Source of the DNA: Amycolatopsis japonica
GTDB taxonomy: Bacteria; Actinomycetota; Actinomycetes; Mycobacteriales; Pseudonocardiaceae
DNA: 64,000 bases
Assembly (NCBI RefSeq): GCF_000732925.1
Contig: NZ_CP008953.1
Location: 620,001-684,000 of the forward strand
Direction of reading: 5' to 3'
Under the pieces are notes generated by a model. The model saw nothing but the letters and a program-made list of their open reading frames with translations, was not told where the DNA came from and searched no databases. Positions 1-8,604 of this stretch are shown piece after piece. Position 1 is the stretch's first letter. Each line of letters opens with the position of its first letter. The position numbers and the translations under genes were made by a program.

Positions 1-753
1 GGCCTCGATGAACGATCCGATGTGGACACCGGAGGCGTCGAGTCCCGCGCGGATCCGGCGCGCCAGTTCGACGGCGCCGGGCGTGTCGCCGTGCACGCAC
101 AGCGAATGCGGTCGAAGCGCCAGTTCGGTCCCGTCGGCGGCGACGACCTTGCCGGTGGTCGCCATCGCGACCGCCCGCTCGGCCACCTCGTCGGCGTCGT
201 GGAGGACGGCGCCCGGCAGTTTCCGGGAGACGAGAAGGCCTTCGGAGGTGTACGCGCGGTCCGCGAACGCCTCGGCGTACGCGGGGAATCCGGCCTTTTC
301 CGCCTGCTTGGCCATTTCCGATCCCGGCGGGCACAGCAGCGCGAGCCCGGGACGGAACCGCCGGATCCCCTCGACCACGGCGGCCGCCTGCTCCGGATCG
401 ACCGCCGCCGTGTTGTACAGCGCCCCGTGCGGTTTGACGTACCGCACGCTCGTTCCCGCCGCGCGGGCGAACGCGTCGAGCGCGCCGATCTGGTAGAGCA
501 CGTCGTCGGCCAGATCGGCGGGCGCGACGTCCATCGCCCGCCGCCCGAAACCCGCCAGATCGCGGTAGGCGACGTGGGCGCCGATGACGACACCCCGTTC
601 CGCCGCGCGCTCGCAGACCCGCCGCATCACCGACGGGTCGCCGGCGTGGAAGCCGCAGGCGACGTTCGCGCTGGTGACGATGTCGAGCATGGCGTCGTCG
701 TCACCCATCTTCCAGGCGCCGAAACCTTCGCCCAGGTCACTGTTGAGATCCAT
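1..753 (-). CDS. pxpA: 5-oxoprolinase subunit A-like (LamB/YcsF family), 3' end cut by window edge
   Basis: The 251 visible codons start with an ATG that overlaps the TGA of the upstream gene (ATGA). The N-terminus carries the family hallmarks NSDLGEGFG (residues 4-12) and NVACGFHAGDP, followed by a KPHGALYN segment. The family is about 250 residues long, so only a few codons are missing past base 1. PxpA works with PxpB and PxpC in ATP-dependent cleavage of 5-oxoproline to glutamate in the cytoplasm; pxpB and pxpC would be expected beyond the left edge. The preceding DUF1445 gene (D-glutamate cyclase-like) and the MFS transporter fit a 5-oxoproline/D-glutamate module. Family assignment is firm; the substrate is inferred from homologues. 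Confidence 0.9.
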   Translation of the reverse strand, partial: MDLNSDLGEGFGAWKMGDDDAMLDIVTSANVACGFHAGDPSVMRRVCERAAERGVVIGAHVAYRDLAGFGRRAMDVAPADLADDVLYQIGALDAFARAAGTSVRYVKPHGALYNTAAVDPEQAAAVVEGIRRFRPGLALLCPPGSEMAKQAEKAGFPAYAEAFADRAYTSEGLLVSRKLPGAVLHDADEVAERAVAMATTGKVVAADGTELALRPHSLCVHGDTPGAVELARRIRAGLDASGVHIGSFIEA

Positions 754-1547
754 CAGGCCACCCTGAACTCACTGTCGAGCTTGTCGGTCACGAACATGTA
801 GCCCGGCGCGTGCGTGATCGCGAACGGTGGCCGCGAAGCCATCAGCGCCGCCTGCGGGGTCACGCCGCACGCCCAGAACACCGGCACGTCGCCGGGGGCC
901 GCGTCGACCGGGTCGCCGAAATCGGGCTTGCCGAGATCGGTGATGCCGAGCGCGGCGGGGTCGCCGATGTGCACCGGCGCACCGTGCACGGCGGGCATCC
1001 CGCGGGTGATGCGCACGGCGTCGTCCACGCGGTCTTCGGGGATCTGCCGCATCGAGACCACCATCGGCCCGTGCAACCGCCCGGCCGGGACGCATTCGCG
1101 GTTCGTCACGTACATCGCCACGTTGCGGCCCTGCTCGACGTGCCGCAGCGGGATGCCGTCGGCGGCCAGCGCCGATTCGAAGGTGAAACTGCAGCCGATC
1201 GAGAACGTGACCATGTCGCTGCGCCACAACCCGGTCGCGTCCGCGAGCTCGCCCGCCAGCGCGCCGTTCTGCCAGACTCGGTAGCGCGGCAGATCGGTGC
1301 GCAGATCCGCGCCGGGCGCCAGCCGGGTCGACGGGTCGCCGGGGTCGCTGACGTCGAGCACCGGACAGGGCTGCGGGTTCCGCTGGCAGAACAGCAGGAC
1401 GTCGTAGGCCCAGTCCTCGGGGACGGCGATCAGGTTGGTCTGGGTGAAGCCGTTCGCCCAGCCGGTGGTCGGGCGGGCCGTGCCCGCGCGGAACAGGGCG
1501 CGGGCCTCGGCGGGGGACAACGTCGCCGGGTCGTCGAAGGTGGTCAT
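753..1547 (-). CDS. Putative hydro-lyase, DUF1445 / D-glutamate cyclase-like family
   Basis: A 264-residue protein with ATG at 1547 and a strong GGAGG ribosome-binding site. It matches the DUF1445 family, whose bacterial members are annotated as putative hydro-lyases and whose mammalian relative is D-glutamate cyclase (D-glutamate to 5-oxo-D-proline). Recognisable family segments are [14 protein letters not shown] near residue 12, [10 protein letters not shown] around 130 and the C-terminal PGYMFVTD. Its stop overlaps the start of the pxpA-like gene, so the two are translationally coupled. The neighbour that handles 5-oxoproline makes cyclase-type chemistry attractive, but this is inferred from context, not from catalytic residues. 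Confidence 0.85.
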   Translation of the reverse strand: MTTFDDPATLSPAEARALFRAGTARPTTGWANGFTQTNLIAVPEDWAYDVLLFCQRNPQPCPVLDVSDPGDPSTRLAPGADLRTDLPRYRVWQNGALAGELADATGLWRSDMVTFSIGCSFTFESALAADGIPLRHVEQGRNVAMYVTNRECVPAGRLHGPMVVSMRQIPEDRVDDAVRITRGMPAVHGAPVHIGDPAALGITDLGKPDFGDPVDAAPGDVPVFWACGVTPQAALMASRPPFAITHAPGYMFVTDKLDSEFRVA

Positions 1548-1573
1548 CGCGGTGCCTCCTCTTCCGATTGTGG

Positions 1574-2818
1574 TCACAGCAGTTCGCGGCCGCGAGTCTC
1601 GGGCAGGCCGAGCAGCGCCAGCACGGCGATCCCGTAGCCGACCGCGCCGAACACCATCGCGCCGCCCGCGCCGAGGAATCCGACCACGGCGGGGAACGTC
1701 GCGCCGATGGCCCGGCCGAGGTTGTAGGTGAAGCCCTGCCCGGTCCCGCGCAGCGCCGACGGGTACAGCTCCGCGAGGAACGCGCCGAACCCGCTGAAGA
1801 TCGCGGACATCGAGAACCCGAGCGGGAAACCGAGGAACAGCACGAGCGTGTTCGCGCCCGCCGGGATCTGCGTGTAGGCGACGATGAGGCCCGCCGACAG
1901 CACCGAGAACAGCAGGAACGTCTTCTTGCGGCCCAGGAGATCCGTGAGATAGCCGCCGGTGACGTACCCGATGAAGGCGCCGGAGATGAGGAACGCGAGA
2001 TAGCCGCCGGTGCCGATGACGGTGAGGCCGCGGGTGGTCTTCAGGTAGCTCGGCAGCCAGGTCGCGAGCGTGTAGTAACCGCCCTGGACACCGGTGGCGA
2101 GCAGCGCGGCGAAGAACGTCGTGCGCAGCAGATCGGGCTTGAAGATGCCCGCCAGCGAACCGCGTTCCTTCTTCGTGGCGCGGGCCGCTTCGGCGACGGG
2201 CGCGTCCTGGACGTTGCGGCGGACCCACAGCACCAGCAGCGCCGGGATGACGCCGGTCCAGAACATGACGCGCCACGCGACGTCCGGGCTCCAGATGCTG
2301 AAGACCACCGTGTAGACGACGACGGACAGCGCCCAGCCGACCGCCCACGCGCTCTGCACGAAGGCGACGGTCCGGCCGCGGTACTTCGCCTGCGAGTACT
2401 CCGCCACCAGCGCGGCGCCGGCGGCCCATTCACCACCGAAGCCCAGGCCCTGCAGGGCGCGGAAGATCAGGAGCGTCTCGAAGTTCGGAGCGAACCCGCA
2501 GAGCACGGTGAAGACCGTGTACATCGCGATGGTGATCTGGAGGGTGCGGACCCGGCCGATGCGGTCGGCCAAGACGCCCGCGCCGATCCCGCCGATCGCC
2601 GAGACCACCAGCGTCGTGGTGCCGAGCAGGCCCGCCTCGCCGCCGGAGAGGCCGTAGTAGGCGGTGATCGCGGCCAGGCCCAGCGGGAGGGTCTGGTAGT
2701 CGAACGAGTCGAGCCCGTATCCGCCGAACGCGCCGACGAAGGCCCGGCGGCCTCGCGAACCGAGCGTGCGGAACCAGGCGAAGGGGCGTGTGTCTTCGGT
2801 AGTGGCTGTCGCGTCCAT
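1574..2818 (-). CDS. MFS transporter, 12-TM, organic acid type
   Basis: A 414-residue integral membrane protein. The ATG at 2818 follows an AGGTG ribosome-binding site; an upstream in-frame ATG lacks one. The MFS loop signature appears as [12 protein letters not shown] between TM2 and TM3, with a related TDLLGRKKT loop between TM8 and TM9 and a C-terminal PETRGREL typical of the sugar/organic-acid porter branch. It is 26 nt upstream of the DUF1445 gene on the same strand, so it probably imports the substrate of that pathway. The divergent GntR regulator and the palindrome at 2878-2890 suggest substrate-controlled expression. The substrate cannot be read from the sequence. Confidence 0.88.
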   Translation of the reverse strand: MDATATTEDTRPFAWFRTLGSRGRRAFVGAFGGYGLDSFDYQTLPLGLAAITAYYGLSGGEAGLLGTTTLVVSAIGGIGAGVLADRIGRVRTLQITIAMYTVFTVLCGFAPNFETLLIFRALQGLGFGGEWAAGAALVAEYSQAKYRGRTVAFVQSAWAVGWALSVVVYTVVFSIWSPDVAWRVMFWTGVIPALLVLWVRRNVQDAPVAEAARATKKERGSLAGIFKPDLLRTTFFAALLATGVQGGYYTLATWLPSYLKTTRGLTVIGTGGYLAFLISGAFIGYVTGGYLTDLLGRKKTFLLFSVLSAGLIVAYTQIPAGANTLVLFLGFPLGFSMSAIFSGFGAFLAELYPSALRGTGQGFTYNLGRAIGATFPAVVGFLGAGGAMVFGAVGYGIAVLALLGLPETRGRELL

Positions 2819-2877
2819 CGGCACCTCCAGAGGTGGATCCCATCGTGGCACGGGTCACATGGGAAGCCACTGTAGGT

Positions 2878-2890
2878 ATTGTTCAACAAT
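2878..2890. promoter_or_regulatory. Probable GntR/FCD operator between MFS operon and regulator
   Basis: A perfect 13-bp palindrome, ATTGTT-C-AACAAT, in the 124-bp gap between the divergent transporter and GntR genes. FCD-type GntR regulators often bind short TTGT-n-ACAA palindromes, so this is the likely operator for the neighbouring regulator. Its placement could let it control both directions. The match is seen; the binding is inferred. Confidence 0.6.
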
Positions 2891-2942
2891 TCCACAAGAG
2901 GATCCTTGGCTCGGTCTCTTGTAGCCGGTTAGGATCGGTCAC

Positions 2943-3647
2943 GTGACGATCGCGGAGGGTGGTCCTGCCTCGGTTCAAGGACTCGAAGCGGATCGCGGCA
3001 TGGTGAGCCGCACCAGTACGGCCGAAAGGGTGGCGGGTGTCCTCCGCACGCGCATCGCGGAAGGGTTCTTCCTGCCCGGCGTCCGGCTGTCGGAGCACGA
3101 CATCGGCTCGGCGCTCGGCGTCTCCCGCAACACGCTGCGCGAGGCGTTCCGGCTGCTCACGCACGAACGCCTGCTGACCCACGAGCTCAACCGCGGCGTC
3201 TTCGTGCGGGTGCTGCCCGTCGAGGACGTCGTCGACCTCTACAAGGTGCGCAAGGTCGTCGAGTGCTCGGCGGTGCGGGCGGTGACGGAGAAGCCGCCGA
3301 CGTTCGCGAAGCTCGCGCGACTGGTCGAGGACGGCAGGGTCGCCGAGCGGAGTGAACGCTGGCAGGACCTCGGCACCGCGAACATCCGGTTCCATTCGGC
3401 GCTCGCCGAACTGAGCGGCAGCGAGCGGATCGACGAGCTGATGCGCGGCATCCTGGCCGAGCTGCGGCTGGTGTTCCACATGATGGCCGACCCGCGGCGC
3501 TTCCACGAGCCGTACCTCAAGCGCAACGCGGAGATCCTCGAACGCCTCGAGGCCGGCGACGGCCTCGGCGCCGAAAAGCTCCTCGCGCAGTACCTCACCG
3601 ACGCCGAAAACCAGCTCGTCGAGGCCTACGCCGAGCGCTCCCCCTGA
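2943..3647 (+). CDS. GntR-family transcriptional regulator, FCD subfamily
   Basis: A 234-residue regulator with a GTG start; an ATG at 3000 is an alternative start that would remove 19 residues. An N-terminal winged helix (ALGVSRNTLREAFRLLTHERLL, about residues 57-78) is followed by an all-alpha FCD effector domain with the metal-ligand pattern D...H...H in the FHSALAELSG and later segments. It is divergent from the MFS/DUF1445/pxpA-like operon and probably represses it until the acid ligand appears. The 3' end is within a long palindrome shared with the convergent glucanase gene. Confidence 0.9.
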   Translation: MTIAEGGPASVQGLEADRGMVSRTSTAERVAGVLRTRIAEGFFLPGVRLSEHDIGSALGVSRNTLREAFRLLTHERLLTHELNRGVFVRVLPVEDVVDLYKVRKVVECSAVRAVTEKPPTFAKLARLVEDGRVAERSERWQDLGTANIRFHSALAELSGSERIDELMRGILAELRLVFHMMADPRRFHEPYLKRNAEILERLEAGDGLGAEKLLAQYLTDAENQLVEAYAERSP

Positions 3648-3713
3648 CGCATTTCGTCCTCTGAATGCGGTAGTCCGGGATGCGAACCACCGCATTCAGA
3701 GGACGAAATGCGT
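3647..3713. terminator. Long perfect inverted repeat between convergent genes; dispersed repeat
   Basis: Two 25-nt arms (3647-3671 and 3689-3713) are perfectly complementary around a 17-nt spacer. It sits between the ends of the convergent GntR and GH16 genes, so a bidirectional terminator role is plausible. No T-run is needed in actinomycetes. About 24 nt of the right arm recur at 15071-15094, which marks it as a member of a dispersed intergenic repeat family rather than a one-off hairpin. Confidence 0.7.
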
Positions 3714-3719
3714 GGGGTG

Positions 3720-4946
3720 CTAGGGGGTGACCCACTTCTGGTTCGCGCCGCCCCCGCAGGTCCAGATCTGGAGTCTGGTCCCGTTCGCGGAGCTGTTCCC
3801 GGTGGCGTCCAGGCATTTGTTCGCCTGCGGGTTCACGATGTCGCGCGCGCCGCTGATCGCCCATTTCTGCGCGCCGGTTCCGTTGCAGTCCCACAGTTGC
3901 ACGGCCGTGCCGTCCGCGGTCCCGCCGCCGGAGACGTCCATGCACTTGCCGAGCGCGCGGAGCGTGCCGTCGCCGCCGACGGTCCAGTTCTGCGCGGCGT
4001 TCCCGTTGCAGTCGGTGAGCTGGATCGGGGTGCCGTTGGCGGTGTTCGCCCCGGCGACATCGACGCATTTGCCGCCGATACCGGTGATCCGCCCGGTCCG
4101 CCCCGCGGTGTCGCTGGAGTTGACGTGCACGTAGTCGACCACGAGCCGCTGCGGGAAGACGGTGCTGGAGTTCGGGTCGCCCGGCCAGTAGCCGCCGACC
4201 GCGAGGTTCAGGATCAGGTAGAAGGGATGGTCGAACACCCAGCGGTTGCCGTTGAGATCGGCGGGCGTGCGGGTCTGGTAGAGGTTTCCGTCCACGTACC
4301 ACTTGATCTGGTTCGGCGCCCAGTCGACGGCGTAGGTGTGGAAGTCGTCGGAGAAGTTCGGGCCGTTGTAGGCCGCGCCGATGCCGCCCGCGCCGGAGTA
4401 GCCGGGGCCGTGGAGGGTGCCGTGCACCGTGTTCGGCTCGAAGCCGACGTTCTCCATGATGTCGAGCTCGCCGCTGTTGGGCCAGCCGACGTTGCCGATG
4501 TCGGCGCCGAGCATCCAGAACGCGGGCCACATCCCTTGCCCGCGCGGCAGTTTCATCCGCGCTTCGAACCGGCCGTAGGTCTGGGTGAACTGGCCCTGCG
4601 TCGACAGCCGCGCCGAGGTGTACTCGCAGCGCCCGTACCAGCAGTTGTAGTTGCCCGGGTTCTCTTTCTTCGCGGTGATGACCAGATTGCCCTGGCCGTC
4701 GAGCGCCGCGTTGTTCGTCCCGGACGTGTACCACTGCCGCTCGTGGTTGTTCACGTTGTCGCCGGTCTCGAAATGCCATTTCGAGGTGTCGATACCCGCG
4801 CCGGCGGGCCCGTTGAAGTCGTCGGTGAAGGTCGCGGCCATGACCGCGGCCTCGGCGGCCGGGGTCTGCGTGGTGGCGGGGAGTGAGCCGAGGAGAACGC
4901 CGGCGGCGAGGAACGCCGCCCAGCGGAAGCAGGAGGAGATGGACAT
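3720..4946 (-). CDS. Secreted endo-beta-1,3-glucanase-like GH16 with C-terminal ricin-type lectin (CBM13)
   Basis: A 408-residue secreted hydrolase. The ATG at 4946 has a GAGAGG ribosome-binding site; an upstream in-frame start at 4979 would place extra charged residues before the signal peptide. A hydrophobic signal sequence (about residues 8-35) ends near AEAAVMA. The GH16 catalytic motif ELDIME occupies residues 160-165 (nucleophile Glu160, acid/base Glu165). From about residue 285 a ricin B-type beta-trefoil has three QxW repeats (QNW, QKW, QKW), which would bind polysaccharide. It probably attacks beta-1,3-glucan outside the cell. The GH1 glucosidase nearby could finish the oligomers. 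Expression is probably controlled by the palindrome at 4978-5002. Confidence 0.92.
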   Translation of the reverse strand: MSISSCFRWAAFLAAGVLLGSLPATTQTPAAEAAVMAATFTDDFNGPAGAGIDTSKWHFETGDNVNNHERQWYTSGTNNAALDGQGNLVITAKKENPGNYNCWYGRCEYTSARLSTQGQFTQTYGRFEARMKLPRGQGMWPAFWMLGADIGNVGWPNSGELDIMENVGFEPNTVHGTLHGPGYSGAGGIGAAYNGPNFSDDFHTYAVDWAPNQIKWYVDGNLYQTRTPADLNGNRWVFDHPFYLILNLAVGGYWPGDPNSSTVFPQRLVVDYVHVNSSDTAGRTGRITGIGGKCVDVAGANTANGTPIQLTDCNGNAAQNWTVGGDGTLRALGKCMDVSGGGTADGTAVQLWDCNGTGAQKWAISGARDIVNPQANKCLDATGNSSANGTRLQIWTCGGGANQKWVTP

Positions 4947-4977
4947 CGTTGTCGCCTCTCTTCGCAGGCGGGAAACC

Positions 4978-5002
4978 ACTTTGTTGTGCCTGACAACAAA
5001 GT
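4978..5002. promoter_or_regulatory. Operator-like palindrome upstream of the GH16 gene
   Basis: A perfect 10-bp inverted repeat, ACTTTGTTGT / ACAACAAAGT, separated by 5 nt, ends 31 nt before the glucanase start. The adjacent upstream gene encodes a ROK-type DNA-binding repressor. The size and symmetry suit a dimeric helix-turn-helix repressor. I infer that the ROK protein binds here and is released by a glucan-derived sugar. Confidence 0.65.
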
Positions 5003-5055
5003 ATGCATGGTCTCAACCATTGCGACAAGGCGTATTTTTCGACCTCGAATTAAGG

Positions 5056-6303
5056 TCAGGCGGCGGTGCCCCGCTTCGACCCGGCGGTCCGCGGGTCCGC
5101 GCCCTGCTCCAGGAGGGCGGCGACCGGGAGGGTGGCGGCTCCTATGGCGACGGCGTCCGGCCCGAGCTGCCCGAGTTCGATCTCGGTCTGGTCGAACACG
5201 TGCGCCAGCGCGTGCTCGCCCGCCACCCGCCGGATCTCGGGGAGGTAGTGCTCGCCGAGCGCGAGCCCCGCCCAGCCGCCCAGCACGATCCGCTCCGGGT
5301 TGAACAGGTTGATCAGATTGCCGATCCCGGCGCCGAGGTAACCCGCGGTCTCCTCCAGCACCTTGGCCGCGGCCTTGGCCTTGCCCGCCGATTCCAGCAG
5401 GGCCGCGAACTGTGTCTGCTCGTCCTCGTCCGACGCCGTCTTTCCGCCGCGCGCCTTGCGATAGCGGGCGAGGACGCCCTCCGCGCCGACGTAGGACTCC
5501 AGGCAACCGCGCGCTCCGCAGCGGCATTCCTGCCCGCCGTAGACGATCGTCGTGTGGCCCCATTCGCCCGCGCTGCTGGTGGAACCCCGGTACGTGGTGC
5601 CGTCGGTGACCACGGCCGCGCCGACGCCGGAGCCGATCAGCGCGATCACCGCGTGCCGGGCGCCACGGCCGGCGCCGAACCACATTTCGCCCTGGCCCTG
5701 GGTTTTCGCACCGTTGTCGACGAACAGCGGCAGCTCGACGCCCTCCGCGCGCAGGAGTTCGGTGAGCGGAACCTCTTTCCAGCCGATGGTGGGCGCGTGC
5801 ACGCGGAGCGCCTCGCCCTGCTGGACGGTGCCGGGGACGCCGACGCCGACACCGAGCACGGTCGACTCGTCGATCCCCGATTCCGCGATCACTTCCCGGA
5901 GTCCGGACGCCACCTGGGTGACCGCCGCGGCCGCGTCCGGGCGCCGGGAGGCGAGAGGATGTTCGACGGTGGCGAGCCGGTTCATGGTGAGGTCGAACAG
6001 CTCGACCTTCACCCCGGTCTCGCCGATGTCGACGCCCGCGACATGGCCGTACGCCGGGTCGACGCGGAGCAGGACGCGCGGCCTGCCGCCGTCGGATTCG
6101 ACCAGGCCGGCCTCGATGATGAGGCGTTCTTCGCCGAGTTCGGCGGTCACGTTGCTGACGGTCGCGGCGCTCAAACCGGTCAGACCGCTCAATTCATGGC
6201 GGCTGAGCGGGCCGTCGAAGTAGAGTTTCGACAGGAGGAGGGAACGGTTGTGCCGCCGCAGGTCACGGACGGTGGTGCGCTTGGCAGGCATGCGGATACC
6301 CAT
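5056..6303 (-). CDS. ROK-family transcriptional repressor (NagC/Mlc type)
   Basis: About 415 residues from the ATG at 6303; ATG 6291 and one at 6354 are alternatives. An N-terminal MarR-like winged helix (LSRHELSGLTGLSAATVSNVTAEL) precedes a ROK sugar-kinase-fold domain with the GVDIG phosphate loop and the zinc-binding ECRCGARGCLESYVG motif (C-x-C-x4-C). An FNPERIVLGG segment is near the C-terminus. It lies between the GH16 and GH1 genes and is divergent from GH1, so it most likely senses a glucose or oligoglucoside ligand and controls both. The ROK kinase motif is present, but sugar phosphorylation is not predicted for HTH-containing members. Confidence 0.9.
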   Translation of the reverse strand: MGIRMPAKRTTVRDLRRHNRSLLLSKLYFDGPLSRHELSGLTGLSAATVSNVTAELGEERLIIEAGLVESDGGRPRVLLRVDPAYGHVAGVDIGETGVKVELFDLTMNRLATVEHPLASRRPDAAAAVTQVASGLREVIAESGIDESTVLGVGVGVPGTVQQGEALRVHAPTIGWKEVPLTELLRAEGVELPLFVDNGAKTQGQGEMWFGAGRGARHAVIALIGSGVGAAVVTDGTTYRGSTSSAGEWGHTTIVYGGQECRCGARGCLESYVGAEGVLARYRKARGGKTASDEDEQTQFAALLESAGKAKAAAKVLEETAGYLGAGIGNLINLFNPERIVLGGWAGLALGEHYLPEIRRVAGEHALAHVFDQTEIELGQLGPDAVAIGAATLPVAALLEQGADPRTAGSKRGTAA

Positions 6304-6388
6304 CTTATGGCGGCGGACCTTTCCAGGATGCCCCACGACCTTAGCCTCCGCCATGTATCAACTGGTGAAATAAGGCGGGAAGAGGGTC

Positions 6389-7777
6389 ATGACGGGGGAG
6401 GACGAGCTCATCGGCTCCTTGCCGCCGGACTTCCGGTGGGGGGTCGGCAGCTCGGCGTACCAGATCGAAGGCGCGGTCTCCGAAGACGGACGAACACCGT
6501 CCATTTGGGACACCTGGGCCCAGTCGCCGTGGTCGGTCGACAACGGTGACACCGGCGAAATCGCCTGCGATCACTACCACCGGATGCCCGCCGACATCGC
6601 CCTGCTCAAGGAACTCGGCGTCGACACCTACCGGTTCTCCGTCTCCTGGCCCCGCGTTCAGCCGCGCGGACGCGGCGGCGTCAACCCCGCCGGGATCGCC
6701 TTCTACGACCGGCTGGTCGACGAACTGCTCAACAACGGCATCGATCCCTGGTTGACGCTGTACCACTGGGATCTGCCCCAGCATCTCGAAGACGCGGGCG
6801 GCTGGCCCGCGCGCGACACCGCCGTCCGGTTCGCCGATTACGCGATGCTCGTGTTCGAGCGGCTCGGCGATCGTGTCCGCCACTGGACCACGCTGAGCGA
6901 GCCGTGGTGCACGGCCATGCACGGGTACGTCCACGGCGTGATGGCGCCCGGCCGCCGGGACGCGAAGGCAGGGATGGCGGCGGCGCATCACCTGCTGCTC
7001 GGCCACGGCCTCGCGGTGCGGCGGATGCGTGAACTCGCGAAACCCGGCACGAAGTTCGGCATCACGCTCAACCTGAGCACCGCCGACCCGGAAACGCCCA
7101 GCGAGGCCGATCGCGAAGCCGCCCGCTTCGAGGACGGGCTCGGCACGCGGTTCTACCTCGACGCGCTCGTGCACGGCCGGTACCCGGAGGACGTCCTCGA
7201 GACCCTCGCGCGCCAGGGCATCCGCCTGCCGTCCGAGCCTTGGGATCCGGCGATCATCGCGGCACCGCTCGATTTCCTCGGCGTCGACTACTACTTCGGG
7301 ACGCGATACTCCGGCGTGGAGGAGAACGGGAACGCGGTGGAGCATTTCGGGTTGCCCGCGTTCCGCAAGGTCCCGTTCGGGGTGCCGTCGACGGTGCTGG
7401 GCTGGGAGATCCTGCCGCACAAGCTCACCGAACTGCTCGTCCGGATCGGCCGGGATTACCCGGGCTTGCCGCTCTACGTCACCGAAAACGGCGCCGCGTT
7501 CGCCGACGTCCCCGACGAGACGGGGTTCGTCCGCGACGACGACCGCGCCGCGTACCTGTCCGCGCACATCGCCGCCACGGCCGCCGCGCGGCAGGCGGGC
7601 GCGGACGTCCGCGGCTATTTCGCCTGGTCCTTTTTGGACAGTTTCGAATGGGCGTACGGCTACGCGAAGCGGCTCGGCCTGGTCCGGGTCGACCGGGAGA
7701 CGCAGGCGCGGACGATCAAGCAGAGCGGGCTGGCCTACCGCGACGTCGTCCACCGGGTGCGCGGCAGCCGGCGGTAG
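6389..7777 (+). CDS. GH1 family beta-glucosidase
   Basis: A 462-residue cytoplasmic glycosidase with no signal peptide. The nucleophile motif YVTENGAA places Glu366. The acid/base motif is TLSEPW with Glu171, where the family almost always has TLNEPW, so the conserved Asn that contacts the 2-hydroxyl is a Ser here. The N-terminal FRWGVGSSAYQIEGA and the C-terminal AWSFLDSFEWAYGY are typical GH1. It probably hydrolyses beta-glucosides imported after GH16 action. It starts 85 nt from the divergent ROK gene. Confidence 0.93.
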   Translation: MTGEDELIGSLPPDFRWGVGSSAYQIEGAVSEDGRTPSIWDTWAQSPWSVDNGDTGEIACDHYHRMPADIALLKELGVDTYRFSVSWPRVQPRGRGGVNPAGIAFYDRLVDELLNNGIDPWLTLYHWDLPQHLEDAGGWPARDTAVRFADYAMLVFERLGDRVRHWTTLSEPWCTAMHGYVHGVMAPGRRDAKAGMAAAHHLLLGHGLAVRRMRELAKPGTKFGITLNLSTADPETPSEADREAARFEDGLGTRFYLDALVHGRYPEDVLETLARQGIRLPSEPWDPAIIAAPLDFLGVDYYFGTRYSGVEENGNAVEHFGLPAFRKVPFGVPSTVLGWEILPHKLTELLVRIGRDYPGLPLYVTENGAAFADVPDETGFVRDDDRAAYLSAHIAATAAARQAGADVRGYFAWSFLDSFEWAYGYAKRLGLVRVDRETQARTIKQSGLAYRDVVHRVRGSRR

Positions 7778-7887
7778 GGCCTGCTCCACCATCGAACCGG
7801 CGGTCCGCTCCATTCTTCCCGATGGCCCGGCGTTCTAGGTTCGGCAGCGGAAGTTGTTGCCGGTACCGGAAAACGTGGGGGACAGTG

Positions 7888-8604
7888 ATGACCGTCAGGC
7901 TAGAACGACGTGACCAGCCGGAGACGGCGCCACGGAAACCGTGGTGGCGAAGGCCCTGGGTGGGGCCGATGGCCGTCATCGTCGTGGTGTTCCTGGCCTT
8001 TTCGATGCCGCCGTATCTGTCGCTGGATCCGTCGCAGTCGCGGGTGCCGCAGCCGCCGGGGTTCACGTCGCACTACTGGTTCCTCTCGGCGCACGTGCTG
8101 TTCGGCTCGATCGCGATGATCTCCGCGCTGCTCCAGATCTGGCCGTGGTTCCGGGCGAAGTATCCGGCGGTACACCGGAAGCTCGGCCGCGTGTACGTCT
8201 TCGCCGGAGTGCTCCCGGCCGGATTGATGGCGCTGACCGTCGGGGCGATGAGCCCGTTCGGCCCGACGACGCGGGTGGCCAACGTCGTGGCCGGGGTGCT
8301 GTGGCTGGCCTGCACGTTCGCCGGCTGGCGCGCGGCACGGCAGCGCCGGTTCGCCGACCATCGCCGCTGGATGGTCCGCAGTTTCGCGCTGACCATGTCG
8401 ATCATCGTCAGCCGGGTGGTCGGGCCGATCGCGATGATCACGCTGGAGCCGCTGATCCCGACCACGTTCGGCGGCAGCGGGCTGGCCTACCTGCAGTCGG
8501 TCTCGGCGATCACCGCCTGGCTGAGCCCGACGCTGGTCCTCCTCGCCACACAGTGGCACCTCGACCGGCGTCCGGCTAGGAAGAAGCCAGCGATCGCGCG
8601 ATGA
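7888..8604 (+). CDS. DUF2306 membrane protein
   Basis: A 238-residue membrane protein with ATG at 7888, just after a GTG in GTGATG. It has about seven hydrophobic segments: one near residue 27, then a pair around 65-85, and more beyond. The pattern of HxxxG (HVLFGSIAMISALLQIWP) and PAVHRKLGRVYV matches DUF2306 (YozB-like) proteins of unknown function. The C-terminal RRFADHRRWMVRSFALT is also typical of the family. Its last 29 nt overlap the convergent acyl-CoA dehydrogenase. Function unknown. Confidence 0.8.
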   Translation: MTVRLERRDQPETAPRKPWWRRPWVGPMAVIVVVFLAFSMPPYLSLDPSQSRVPQPPGFTSHYWFLSAHVLFGSIAMISALLQIWPWFRAKYPAVHRKLGRVYVFAGVLPAGLMALTVGAMSPFGPTTRVANVVAGVLWLACTFAGWRAARQRRFADHRRWMVRSFALTMSIIVSRVVGPIAMITLEPLIPTTFGGSGLAYLQSVSAITAWLSPTLVLLATQWHLDRRPARKKPAIAR

